A model generated the notes under the pieces. That model saw only the letters and a list, made by a program, of their open reading frames with translations. It had not been told where the DNA came from and ran no database searches. Source: JAUIAI01 sp045106815 (GTDB taxonomy: Bacteria; Pseudomonadota; Gammaproteobacteria; Burkholderiales; Burkholderiaceae_E). Taken from it: 64,000 nucleotides of DNA. Where the stretch lies: assembly GCA_045106815.1 (NCBI GenBank), contig JBGCFG010000022.1:1-64000 (forward strand). The letters are read 5' to 3'. Shown here piece by piece: positions 26,010 to 34,304 of this stretch. Made by a program: the position numbers and the translations under genes. Numbering within the stretch: position 1 is the first letter of the stretch; each line of letters opens with the position of its first letter.

Positions 26010-27341
26010 ATGAGTAACACCACACGCAGAAGCGTTCTGAAAGGCACTCTATTGACCGCAGCAGCAGGCGCAACAGCGACTGACTGGTTCAGCTTCGCGC
26101 AGGCCTGGGCTGCAGACTCCCCCTGGAAGCCTGAAGCAGGTGCCAAACTACAGTTCACGCGGTTCAAGAGATTTGTACAGAGTGAGGACGATGCTTTTAG
26201 AGCGATTCTCGCTTCCTTTACTAAGGCTACGGGTGTTCCAGTCGATATTGTTGAGGAAGGCATGGACGATGTGCAGCCCAAAGCTTCTGTTGCCGCGAAT
26301 ACGGGTCAGGGCTCTGACTTTTTCTGGGGTGCCTACACCATCCCGTTTCTCTTTGCCGACAAGACGCTCGATATCACCGATGTCTGTGATCACCTCGGAA
26401 AGAAGTATGGCGGCTGGGTTCCCCTGGCAGAGACGTACGGCAAGCTAGGTGACAAGTGGATTGACCTACCCGTCACGATTTCTGGCAACTACATTAACTA
26501 CCGTAAATCCTCGCTGAAAAAAGCTGGCTTTGATGCCGTGCCAGCAGATACAGATGGGTTTCTTGAAGCCATGAAAGCCCTAAAAGCGCAGGGCACACCC
26601 GGTGGTTTTGCGCTGGGCCATGCAACGGGTGACGCTAACGCATGGACGCACTGGCTGTTGTGGGCATTTGGTGGCGCACTCACTGACGAGAACGATAAAG
26701 TCGCGATTGATTCGGCGGAAACCCGTGCGTCGCTTGAGTACTGTCAAAAGCTCTATGAGACTTTTGTGCCAGGTACGGTTTCATGGAATGACTCGTTCAA
26801 TAACAAAGCCTTTCTTTCGGGCGAAATTCATTTGTCAGCCAACGGCATTTCGATCTACGCGGCCGCCTTACGCAACGCGGCTGGCGGTGACAAAAAGGCG
26901 GCCGAAATTGCAGAAGATATGGACCATGCTTATTACCCGGTAGGACCGGTGGGCAAGCCGACCGAGTTTCAGGTGTGCTTTCCGGTCACTGCGATGGGCT
27001 ACACAAAGTACCCGATGGCAGCCAAAGCCCTGCTTGCCTACTGGATGGAGGCGGAGCAATACAACAGTTGGATCTCCGGCGCACAAGGCTATATGACTCA
27101 CACGCTAAATGCCTTCGATGCCAACCCAGTCTGGGAAGAAGACCCGAAGCGCAAGGTATTTCGCGATGCGCCGAAACGGTCTTATGCCGCGGGCCACCCG
27201 GGCACACTTGGCGAAGCCGCAGCGTCGGCGCTGGCAGACTTCATCGTTGTCGATATGTACGCCAATGTTTGTACCGGCCGCATGTCAATCGACGATGCGA
27301 TCAAGGGTGCGGCCCGACAGGCAGGGCGAATCTATCGGTAG
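26010..27341 (+). CDS. Extracellular sugar-binding protein, Tat signal
   Basis: A 443-residue periplasmic binding protein of the family-1 sugar type. The N-terminus NTTRRSVLKGTLLTAAAG is a twin-arginine signal, with cleavage likely after QAWAAD. The body has VDIVEEGMDD, WTHWLLWAFGG and an AAKALLAYWMEAEQYNSW stretch like the C-terminal lobe of such proteins. An AAAGGAGA site lies ahead of the ATG. The substrate is probably an oligosaccharide, polyol or glycerol-phosphate-like compound; I cannot tell which. Confidence 0.85.
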   Translation: MSNTTRRSVLKGTLLTAAAGATATDWFSFAQAWAADSPWKPEAGAKLQFTRFKRFVQSEDDAFRAILASFTKATGVPVDIVEEGMDDVQPKASVAANTGQGSDFFWGAYTIPFLFADKTLDITDVCDHLGKKYGGWVPLAETYGKLGDKWIDLPVTISGNYINYRKSSLKKAGFDAVPADTDGFLEAMKALKAQGTPGGFALGHATGDANAWTHWLLWAFGGALTDENDKVAIDSAETRASLEYCQKLYETFVPGTVSWNDSFNNKAFLSGEIHLSANGISIYAAALRNAAGGDKKAAEIAEDMDHAYYPVGPVGKPTEFQVCFPVTAMGYTKYPMAAKALLAYWMEAEQYNSWISGAQGYMTHTLNAFDANPVWEEDPKRKVFRDAPKRSYAAGHPGTLGEAAASALADFIVVDMYANVCTGRMSIDDAIKGAARQAGRIYR

Positions 27342-27343
27342 TA

Positions 27344-27398
27344 CCTTTTAATGACTAAAAGGCTGTATTGCGCCCGCCCTGAGACGACATGGGTGGGT
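27344..27398 (+). other. Two stem-loops between binding-protein and permease genes
   Basis: Directly after the binding-protein stop there is a 7-bp stem (CCTTTTA 27344-27350 with TAAAAGG 27356-27362), then an 8-bp GC-rich stem with two G-U pairs (GCCCGCCC 27372-27379 with GGGTGGGT 27391-27398). Such structures often stabilise the upstream binding-protein message or reduce permease expression. No T-run follows, so a classical terminator is unlikely. Confidence 0.4.
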
Positions 27399-27450
27399 GC
27401 AAACACAGTGATTCAGACCCGAGTCTTTTAACCAACCGGTATTCGGCACC

Positions 27451-28398
27451 ATGGCTTCAGTTCCATCACCACCGCCAACCCTAGGTGAGCCCAGCGCCTG
27501 GCAGCAACTAAAGACCAATCGAAACTGGCTCGGGTTTTGGTTCATGGTGCCGGCCATGCTGTTTCTGATTTTGTTCCTGGCCTACCCGCTTGCACTTGGG
27601 GTCTATATGAGTTTCACCGACGTTCGCATTGGTCGGCCGGGTGAATTCGTTGGATTCGAGAACTACGAGTGGCTGGCGGAAGATCCGATCTTCTGGCTGT
27701 CTGTGTTCAATACAGTGCTTTACACCACCGTTGCGAGCATCTTGAAGTTTGCGATCGGTTTGTATCTGGCGCTCCTGCTAAACAGACACCTGCCATTCAA
27801 GGCAATGATCAGGGCGATCATCCTAATTCCGTTTATTGTGCCAACCGTCTTATCAGCCATTGCTTTTTGGTGGATCTACGACCCCCAGTTCTCGATTATT
27901 TCGTGGAGCCTGATCGAACTGGGCTGGATTGAAGAGAACATCAATTTTCTGGGTGATGTCTGGGGTGCCCGATGGTCGGTCATCTTCGCCAACGTGTGGC
28001 GCGGCGTACCGTTTGTTGCGATCACCTTACTGGCTGGATTGCAGACTGTCTCACCATCTCTTTACGAGGCGGCAACGCTTGATGGAGCTACCCCCTGGCA
28101 AATGTTTCGGTATATCACCTACCCGCTACTGACTCCGATCATTGCCGTCGTGATGACATTTTCGGTGTTGTTCACGTTCACTGACTTTCAGCTTATTTGG
28201 GTGCTGACACGTGGCGGCCCAGTCAATGCCACTCACCTCATGGCGACGCTTAGTTATCAATGGGGTATTTTGGGCGGCAAGCTTGGAGAGGGGGCCGCCG
28301 TTGCCACCGCAATGATTCCATTCTTGCTGGCCAGCATCCTGATTTCGTGGTTTGGACTACAGCGTCGCAAATGGCAGCAAGGGGCTGACAATGACTGA
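27451..28398 (+). CDS. Sugar ABC importer permease, MalF/UgpA type
   Basis: A 315-residue inner-membrane permease with six hydrophobic segments. Features are PAMLFLILFLAYPLALG near the start, and the EAA loop YEAATLDGATPWQMFRYITYP that contacts the ATPase. It has a longer periplasmic loop after the first helix, as expected for the MalF-side partner. It overlaps the next permease by 8 bases. Confidence 0.9.
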   Translation: MASVPSPPPTLGEPSAWQQLKTNRNWLGFWFMVPAMLFLILFLAYPLALGVYMSFTDVRIGRPGEFVGFENYEWLAEDPIFWLSVFNTVLYTTVASILKFAIGLYLALLLNRHLPFKAMIRAIILIPFIVPTVLSAIAFWWIYDPQFSIISWSLIELGWIEENINFLGDVWGARWSVIFANVWRGVPFVAITLLAGLQTVSPSLYEAATLDGATPWQMFRYITYPLLTPIIAVVMTFSVLFTFTDFQLIWVLTRGGPVNATHLMATLSYQWGILGGKLGEGAAVATAMIPFLLASILISWFGLQRRKWQQGADND

Positions 28399-29305
28399 TT
28401 CTTCAAATGCCGTGCTTAAGAGCAATAGTTCGGATGTCGTTCGAGACGACAACGAAGGCATGCAGTTTTTGGAGAGTGTGCCCAGGCGACTCGTCACGCT
28501 GTATTTGCCGCTAGGCATCATCATGTTCGTGCTGCTCTTCCCGTTCTACTGGATGGCACTCACATCGATCAAACCTGACAACCAACTGCTGGACCTTGAC
28601 ACCTACAATCCGTTTTTCACGACCGCCCCCACTTTCAAGCATTACTACGCGCTTCTATTTGAGACGCAGTATCCCCGTTGGCTCTGGAACACGATGTTCG
28701 TATCGGTCGCGGCTACGTTTCTATCACTTGTGGCGAGCGTCTTTGCTGCCTACGCGATCGTCAGGCTGCGCTACAAAGGGGCCGACACCATTGGAGGTCT
28801 GATCTTTTTTGCGTATCTCGTGCCTCCGTCCATCTTGTTTATCCCGCTATCAACAGTGGTATTTCAATATGGCCTGTTTGACACCCCGTTCGCGCTCATC
28901 CTGACCTACCCGACCATTTTGATCCCGTTTTCCACCTGGCTCCTGATGGGCTACTTCAAAACCATTCCGTATGAACTTGAAGAGTGCGCGCTGATCGATG
29001 GTGCAACAAGGTTTCAGATCCTCACTAAGATCATTTTGCCGCTCGCAGTCCCGGGCTTGATATCTGCCTTCATCTTCAGTTTCACACTGTGCTGGAATGA
29101 ATACATCTATGCCCTGACGTTTTTGTCTTCCGCCGACAACAAAACCGTACCAGTTGCGATCGTCACCTCGTTCACCGATGGTGATGCTTATCGCTGGGGT
29201 TCGATTATGGCCGGAGCCTTATTTGGGTCGCTGCCACTGGTCGTACTCTATGCCTTTTTTGTTGAGCACTATGTATCAGCAATGACCGGAGCGGTGAAAG
29301 AATAG
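28391..29305 (+). CDS. Sugar ABC importer permease, MalG/UgpE type
   Basis: A 304-residue inner-membrane permease. The start is ATG 28391, with AAGGGG upstream and an 8-base overlap with the previous gene. The EAA loop is ECALIDGATRFQILTKIILPL, and the C-terminus has YHW-like segments and GALFGSLPLVVLYAFF typical of MalG-type subunits. It completes the four-gene importer. Confidence 0.9.
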   Translation: MTDSSNAVLKSNSSDVVRDDNEGMQFLESVPRRLVTLYLPLGIIMFVLLFPFYWMALTSIKPDNQLLDLDTYNPFFTTAPTFKHYYALLFETQYPRWLWNTMFVSVAATFLSLVASVFAAYAIVRLRYKGADTIGGLIFFAYLVPPSILFIPLSTVVFQYGLFDTPFALILTYPTILIPFSTWLLMGYFKTIPYELEECALIDGATRFQILTKIILPLAVPGLISAFIFSFTLCWNEYIYALTFLSSADNKTVPVAIVTSFTDGDAYRWGSIMAGALFGSLPLVVLYAFFVEHYVSAMTGAVKE

Positions 29306-29445
29306 ACGATCCGCGAAGACGGACGCGCTCCTCTCCGGTCACGAACTCACTAGTTACTGACGCGGGCTGACCCCGAATGAGACTCGGGCGACAATTTGAA
29401 GACCGCAACCGCTTGCACGAGTTGCATTGGCCTGATAAATCTCAT

Positions 29446-29700
29446 TCAAAGCGCTCTGAACGGAAACCACTTTAGCGAGAACTCCATCGCGTCACCCGGC
29501 TCTTCGAACCAGAACACCGTTTGACGTCCTGGCGCATGCAGCCAGGCAGCACTGCAATGCTCGCGGCACCATTTGCTCATCTCCTGCTCTTTTGGGGTTA
29601 CTACCCACCGATTGGGTCCGGCAGCCTCGTCAAGGAGATTACCCTGACCTGGCAACCTGACTGGGTGCCAGGTTTCAGGATCAAAAGTGTCTAAAGGCAT
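29446..29700 (-). CDS. Small conserved-looking hypothetical protein
   Basis: An 84-residue protein I do not recognise. It has no signal peptide or membrane segment. It carries two cysteines in KWCREHCS, several tryptophans, and an aromatic C-terminus (WFEEPGDAMEFSLKWFPFRAL). The composition, rich in Trp, Phe and Pro, looks like a folded protein rather than a random frame. It lies 65 bases downstream of the acyl-CoA synthetase stop on the same strand, and could be co-transcribed with it. No function is assigned. Confidence 0.6.
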   Translation of the reverse strand: MPLDTFDPETWHPVRLPGQGNLLDEAAGPNRWVVTPKEQEMSKWCREHCSAAWLHAPGRQTVFWFEEPGDAMEFSLKWFPFRAL

Positions 29701-29765
29701 AGCGTCAGCTCAATGAATCAATAACCAGCAACTTGGCACAACGAATTATCCGCCGTCACGACGGG

Positions 29766-31301
29766 TCAGCTTCCTGACACTCGTCGTTCATGACCCGCCC
29801 AAAACGGCTCTCTCAAATCTTTGCGCTTAATTTTGCCAACCGGACTTTTGGGGAGGGCTTCAGTCTGAAAAGTCACGCCACTGGGCTTCTTGTAAGAGCC
29901 CAGTCTTTCGGTGCACAAATTGATGATGTCTTCAGCGGTGACAGCCGCGCCTGGCGCCACCGTGCAAACGGCGTGTGGTGATTCGCCCCATTTGTCATGC
30001 GGCACGCCAAAGACAGCCACCTCAATCACGTCTTCATGATCAGAAATCACATTCTCGAGTTCCATTGGCCAGATGTTGTAGCCGCCAGAGATAATCATGT
30101 CATCGGCGCGATCAACAATATATAAGTATCCGTTTTTATCCAGGCGCCCCATGTCGCCGGTTTTGACCCAGCCTCTCACAACGCGTTCAGCAGTCGCTTC
30201 CGGGTTGTTCCAAAAGCCTGTCATTTGTCCATCTGACTTGGCAACAATCTCGCCGACTTCACCACGGGGCAACTCAAGGTTGTCTTCATCCCAGATTTGA
30301 ATCTGTGCGAACGGCAATGGCATGCCACAGGCTCGCAGTGGTGTTGAACCGTCAATATCGGCATACCACTGGGCCGGCCCCATCATCGCCACTGGCAACA
30401 CCTCAGTCTGACCATATCCCTGGTACATCACATTGCCAAAAACTTCTCTGGCCGACAGGGCTGTTGCATCAGCAATTGGCGCCGCGGCGATCAAGATGCA
30501 CTTTAAGTTCGAAAAATCTCTGCTCCTGACGGTTTCATCCCGCAGCAGTGCATTGACCATGGTCGGCACCATGAACATGTATTCGATCCCCTCTTGCTCC
30601 ATGACATCAAGCGTCGCCTTTGGTTCGAAGCTCACCATGACATTGCAACCGCCCGCCAAGAACGTCGGTAAGTATTGATACCCCGAGCCGTGAGAGATCG
30701 GTCCGAGGTGCAGACACTTGTCTCCGGGCTCTACCGGCGGAAAGGTGTAAAACCAATCGCGCCCGGCGCTCAGCCATGCACGATGCGTATAGGCAACTCC
30801 TTTAGATAGACCGGTTGTGCCGCCCGTATGGCGAATGATGAAATTATCTTCCGGATCAATATCGATATCGGGGATTTCTGATGATTGTTCGGCGAGCCAG
30901 GCCTCATAGGCGTCATCCCGAACCAATACATGCTGCAGGCAATCCACTTGGGCCTGAATGCCATCCACCTCGTGGAGATGCTGAGCGCTCACGATAAGCG
31001 CCTTACATCCAGTGTGAGACAGCATATGAACATGCGCGTCTAAGCCGTTTCTGGGGTACAGCGGAACCCGGACCAGATTGGCAATCGCTGTGCCATGGAA
31101 GAAATCTGCCGCCTCAATAGAGTTGTCTTCAATGACGCCCACCCTGTCGCCAGGTTTTAGGCCCAACGCCAATAGGCCATTAGCCGTTTGAATCCCCCGC
31201 AGCCAGGCCTGGGAAAACGTCAGCCGGCGCTCACCATGAACCACACACTCGCGCTCGGCATGATTCATGACGGCCTGCTGCATCAGTGTTCTTACGTCCA
31301 T
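29766..31301 (-). CDS. Acyl-CoA synthetase (AMP-dependent ligase)
   Basis: A 511-residue adenylate-forming ligase that activates a carboxylic acid to its CoA thioester through an acyl-AMP. The phosphate loop HTGGTTGLSKGV lies near residues 156-167, followed by GYGQTEVLP, KTGDMGRLDKNGY, the hinge VDRADDMIISGGYNIWP and the catalytic lysine in SPVGKIKRKDLR near the C-terminus. The length is typical of medium/long-chain or aryl acid ligases. Substrate is uncertain. It stands alone, divergent from the di-heme peroxidase. Confidence 0.88.
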   Translation of the reverse strand: MDVRTLMQQAVMNHAERECVVHGERRLTFSQAWLRGIQTANGLLALGLKPGDRVGVIEDNSIEAADFFHGTAIANLVRVPLYPRNGLDAHVHMLSHTGCKALIVSAQHLHEVDGIQAQVDCLQHVLVRDDAYEAWLAEQSSEIPDIDIDPEDNFIIRHTGGTTGLSKGVAYTHRAWLSAGRDWFYTFPPVEPGDKCLHLGPISHGSGYQYLPTFLAGGCNVMVSFEPKATLDVMEQEGIEYMFMVPTMVNALLRDETVRSRDFSNLKCILIAAAPIADATALSAREVFGNVMYQGYGQTEVLPVAMMGPAQWYADIDGSTPLRACGMPLPFAQIQIWDEDNLELPRGEVGEIVAKSDGQMTGFWNNPEATAERVVRGWVKTGDMGRLDKNGYLYIVDRADDMIISGGYNIWPMELENVISDHEDVIEVAVFGVPHDKWGESPHAVCTVAPGAAVTAEDIINLCTERLGSYKKPSGVTFQTEALPKSPVGKIKRKDLREPFWAGHERRVSGS

Positions 31302-31401
31302 CAGTTTGTCTCGTCAGTTGTGTTTGTGAACTGCTGTGTTTTCAAACGCCCTCAGGGGGAAATACTAAGTCATTGAACCAATCAACTCAGATCGGGCACT
31401 C

Positions 31402-31430
31402 ATGGGCTCAATTGGAGCTTACAAGCCCAT
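31402..31430 (+). other. Leader stem-loop upstream of the di-heme peroxidase
   Basis: ATGGGCT (31402-31408) and AGCCCAT (31424-31430) are perfect inverted arms with a 15-base loop. They end about 10 bases before the GGCGGAGAG ribosome site of the next gene. A role in translation or mRNA stability is possible but not shown. Confidence 0.3.
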
Positions 31431-31448
31431 CCAAGGCGGAGAGAGCGC

Positions 31449-32960
31449 ATGAATTTCAATGATTGGCGAGTCGGCATTGCCGCAGCTGTTCTGGTACCGG
31501 TTTTAGGGGCTTGCGGCGGCGCAGGCAATGACGCTAGCAACAAATCTGCTGCCGGTGTTTCTGGCACGCCCCCCACGAATCAAACCAACACTATTGAAGG
31601 TGCCGGCCGACGCGGCGAGCATGAAGAGCACAATCAGTCAGCTACGACGCTTGAACTTAGCCGAACCCTGCTGGAGGCCCTCAATGAGCGGGCCGCAACC
31701 TCACCAGAGGCCCTGACCCTGCCACTTCTGAACGAGCTTGAGAAGATCCCGCAAGACCCGAGCAACCCACTCACGATCGAGAAAATCCTTCTTGGCCAAC
31801 GCCTGTTTCACGAAACAGGTCTTGGGCTTAGCGGTAATCACCCAGAGCGCGCCGGCACCTACTCGTGCGCCAGCTGCCATCAAGCCTCGGCAGGATTTAA
31901 AGCCGGCATTCCACAAGGGATTGGCGAGGGCGGAGACGGCTTTGGTGAATTTGGCGAAGGTCGTGTTCTCGCCACCGAAATGGATGGTCACCTGACGGGT
32001 TTAAACGAGACGCGTGCTGATTTTCAGCCGGTCGCTTCTCCGACCATTCTGAATACTGCCTACCAGGACGTGATGCTCTGGAACGGGCAATTCGGTAACA
32101 GCGAAGATAGCGTCAACCAGGACATTGACGAAGACCGTTTGCTCACACCAGGCACGCCCAAGCAGACCAATGCACGCGGCCTATCCGGCTTGGAAACGCA
32201 AGCAGTGGCCGGCCTGGGTGTGCACCGACTATCGGTTGGCCCGGAATCACCGCTGCAGACTAACCCGAGCTACATCGCCTTGTTTGAAGCTGCCTATCCG
32301 GACGGTAGTGACGACATTTTGGAAGATGCCGCGAAAGCAATTGCCGCTTATGAACGCATCGTTCTCGCAAGCGAGGCGCCCTTTCAGCGCTGGTTGCGCG
32401 GCGACATTTTTGCCATGTCCGACGAAGCACTGCGTGGCGGGAATCTGTTCTTTGGCAAAGCGGGCTGCGCGGCCTGTCATCAAGGCGCCGCGCTCAGCTC
32501 GGCACCTGGCGCCAGCGCGAACGAAATTTTCTTCGCGGTAGGCTTTGGCGACTTTGATCTTGCTGACCCACAGATTCACGGAGAAGTCTCAGACGCAGAT
32601 AAGCGAGGTCGCGGGGGCTTTACCGGCGAGCCCGAAGATGACTACAAGTTTAAGCTTCCCGGACTTTACAACCTGACCGATGCCAGCGTCCTGGGTCACG
32701 GTGCCTCTTTCAAATCAGTACGGGAAGTTATTGAATACAAGAACGCAGCCGTTCCGCAGCAACCAGCAGCCACCGCCAATCTTGACCCTCGCTTTCGGCC
32801 TCTCGGCTTGAGCGATGCAGAGATCGATGCGCTTGACAGCTTTCTGAGTGAAGGCCTGGTGGATGAGAACCTGGCACGTTATGAACCGGACGCATTGCCG
32901 ACTGGCCAGTGTTTTCCGGTCGCGGATGCGCAAGCACGACACGATCTCGGCTGCGACTAG
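31449..32960 (+). CDS. Di-heme cytochrome c peroxidase family lipoprotein
   Basis: A 503-residue exported protein of the CcpA/MauG superfamily. The lipobox VLGAC puts the lipidated cysteine at residue 22. Two c-type heme sites are visible: CASCH (C140, C143, H144) and CAACH (C340, C343, H344). Features such as SPTILNTAYQDVMLWNGQFGN and KLPGLYNLTDASVLGHGASF match this superfamily. It is longer than typical CcpA (about 320-350 residues), with a roughly 100-residue linker before the first heme. It could be a peroxidase or a MauG-type oxidase. It is anchored in the membrane facing the periplasm. Confidence 0.85.
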   Translation: MNFNDWRVGIAAAVLVPVLGACGGAGNDASNKSAAGVSGTPPTNQTNTIEGAGRRGEHEEHNQSATTLELSRTLLEALNERAATSPEALTLPLLNELEKIPQDPSNPLTIEKILLGQRLFHETGLGLSGNHPERAGTYSCASCHQASAGFKAGIPQGIGEGGDGFGEFGEGRVLATEMDGHLTGLNETRADFQPVASPTILNTAYQDVMLWNGQFGNSEDSVNQDIDEDRLLTPGTPKQTNARGLSGLETQAVAGLGVHRLSVGPESPLQTNPSYIALFEAAYPDGSDDILEDAAKAIAAYERIVLASEAPFQRWLRGDIFAMSDEALRGGNLFFGKAGCAACHQGAALSSAPGASANEIFFAVGFGDFDLADPQIHGEVSDADKRGRGGFTGEPEDDYKFKLPGLYNLTDASVLGHGASFKSVREVIEYKNAAVPQQPAATANLDPRFRPLGLSDAEIDALDSFLSEGLVDENLARYEPDALPTGQCFPVADAQARHDLGCD

Positions 32961-33013
32961 TCTGGATCACGCTGCCACGAGGCTTGGTCAGGCAACAGCC
33001 CGCCTGACCCGTC

Positions 33014-33069
33014 GACGCACCAAGGCCTGCGCTCCTGCGCGTCGCCTTGGTGCGTCCCCTTGGTGCGTC
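33014..33069. repeat. Inverted plus direct repeat downstream of the peroxidase gene
   Basis: GACGCACCAAGGC (33014-33026) and GCCTTGGTGCGTC (33044-33056) form a perfect 13-bp stem with a 17-base loop. A third copy of the right arm, CCTTGGTGCGTC, follows at 33058-33069. No T-run follows, so it is not a standard terminator. It lies in the 255-base gap before aapJ. Confidence 0.6.
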
Positions 33070-33215
33070 GCAGCACTTGCCGCGCCAATGCTGGGCAATG
33101 CATAGGCTGACTAATTCGATAACCCCTGCTTAACGTTCTGCCAAGTTTGCAGGCTGATCGCGCAATCAGTAGACTCCGGCCACTTGTAAAGATCAACTTG
33201 ACGAGGGGAGTATTC

Positions 33216-34235
33216 ATGATTCGATCAAAAGTACTGGTGGCAGCATTGTCCGCGGCAGCCGCTTTTTCAATGCCCAGCCTTGCCCAGGCGGGCGAAACCC
33301 TGGATAACATCAAAGCCAAGGATGTCTTGCGCTGCGGCGTGAACACCGGTCTGCAGGGATTTTCCGCGCCAGACAGCAAAGGTGAATGGGCTGGCATAGA
33401 CGCTGAGTTCTGTCGCGCCGTTGCGGCTGCCATTTTGGGCGACCCATCCAAGGTTCAGTTTGTGCCCGCCACCGCACAGGTTCGCTTTACGCTGCTGCAG
33501 TCCGGCGAAGTGGATCTTCTGTCACGCAACACCACGTGGACTTCAAGCCGCGATTCAACGCTTGGTTCAGTGTTTGCCGGCACGCTCTTTTATGACGGCC
33601 AGGGCTTTATGGTGCGCAAGGATCTGGGCATTAATAGTGCGACAGAACTCAACGGCGCTTCAGTCTGCGTACAGCCGGGCACCACGACCGAATTGAACCT
33701 GTCGGATTATTTCCGTTCACAGAAAATGGAATACAAACCGGTTGTCATCACCGAGTTGTCTCAGGTAGAGCAGGCTTTCTTTTCAGGCCGCTGTGATGTC
33801 TACACGACCGACATTTCCGGCTTGGCAGCGACGCGCCAAAAGGCAGACAACCCTGATGACTACGTGATCCTGCCCGACGCCGTGTCCAAGGAGCCGCTAG
33901 GGCCAATGCTTCGCCGCGGCGACTGGGAGTTCTTCACGATCGTCAAGTGGACTCTGTTTGGTTTGATTGAGGCAGAAGAGCAAGGCATCACGCAGGCTAA
34001 TGTTGAGCAGATGGCAAAGGAGTCTGAACTTCCCCAGACTCAGCGTCTCCTGGGTGCTAAAGGCGATGTCGGCAAAGGCCTTGGTCTCGACAACGAATGG
34101 ATGGTTCGCGTCATTAAGTCGGTCGGCAACTACGGCGAAATGTATGAGCGAAACATCGGACCGATCGGTGTGCCGCGCGGCCTGAATGCGCAGTGGACTG
34201 ACGGCGGCCTGATGTACGCGCCCCCCATCCGCTAA
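33216..34235 (+). CDS. aapJ: General amino acid ABC importer substrate-binding protein
   Basis: A 339-residue periplasmic protein with a Sec signal peptide (RSKVLVAALSAAAAFS, cleavage near AQAGE). The start is ATG 33216, after AGGGGAG. AapJ-type motifs are LRCGVNTGLQGFSAPD, GEWAGIDAEFCRAVAAAI, LLSRNTTWTSSRD and LGPMLRRGDWEF. Family members bind a broad range of L-amino acids. It heads a complete aapJQMP operon. Confidence 0.92.
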   Translation: MIRSKVLVAALSAAAAFSMPSLAQAGETLDNIKAKDVLRCGVNTGLQGFSAPDSKGEWAGIDAEFCRAVAAAILGDPSKVQFVPATAQVRFTLLQSGEVDLLSRNTTWTSSRDSTLGSVFAGTLFYDGQGFMVRKDLGINSATELNGASVCVQPGTTTELNLSDYFRSQKMEYKPVVITELSQVEQAFFSGRCDVYTTDISGLAATRQKADNPDDYVILPDAVSKEPLGPMLRRGDWEFFTIVKWTLFGLIEAEEQGITQANVEQMAKESELPQTQRLLGAKGDVGKGLGLDNEWMVRVIKSVGNYGEMYERNIGPIGVPRGLNAQWTDGGLMYAPPIR

Positions 34236-34245
34236 AAACGAGTGC

Positions 34246-34304
34246 CCACGGACGTTGTGAAGTAGAGCCCTATGTTCTCGAACGAGCGCGTCCGTGGCCT
34301 CTTT
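34246..34304 (+). promoter_or_regulatory. Inverted repeat bracketing the aapQ start, with T-rich tail
   Basis: CCACGGACG (34246-34254) and CGTCCGTGG (34289-34297) are perfect 9-bp arms; the right arm is followed by CCTCTTTT (34298-34304). The loop holds the aapQ ribosome-site region and ATG (34272). It could act as a partial terminator or mask translation, lowering permease output relative to AapJ. Confidence 0.45.
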
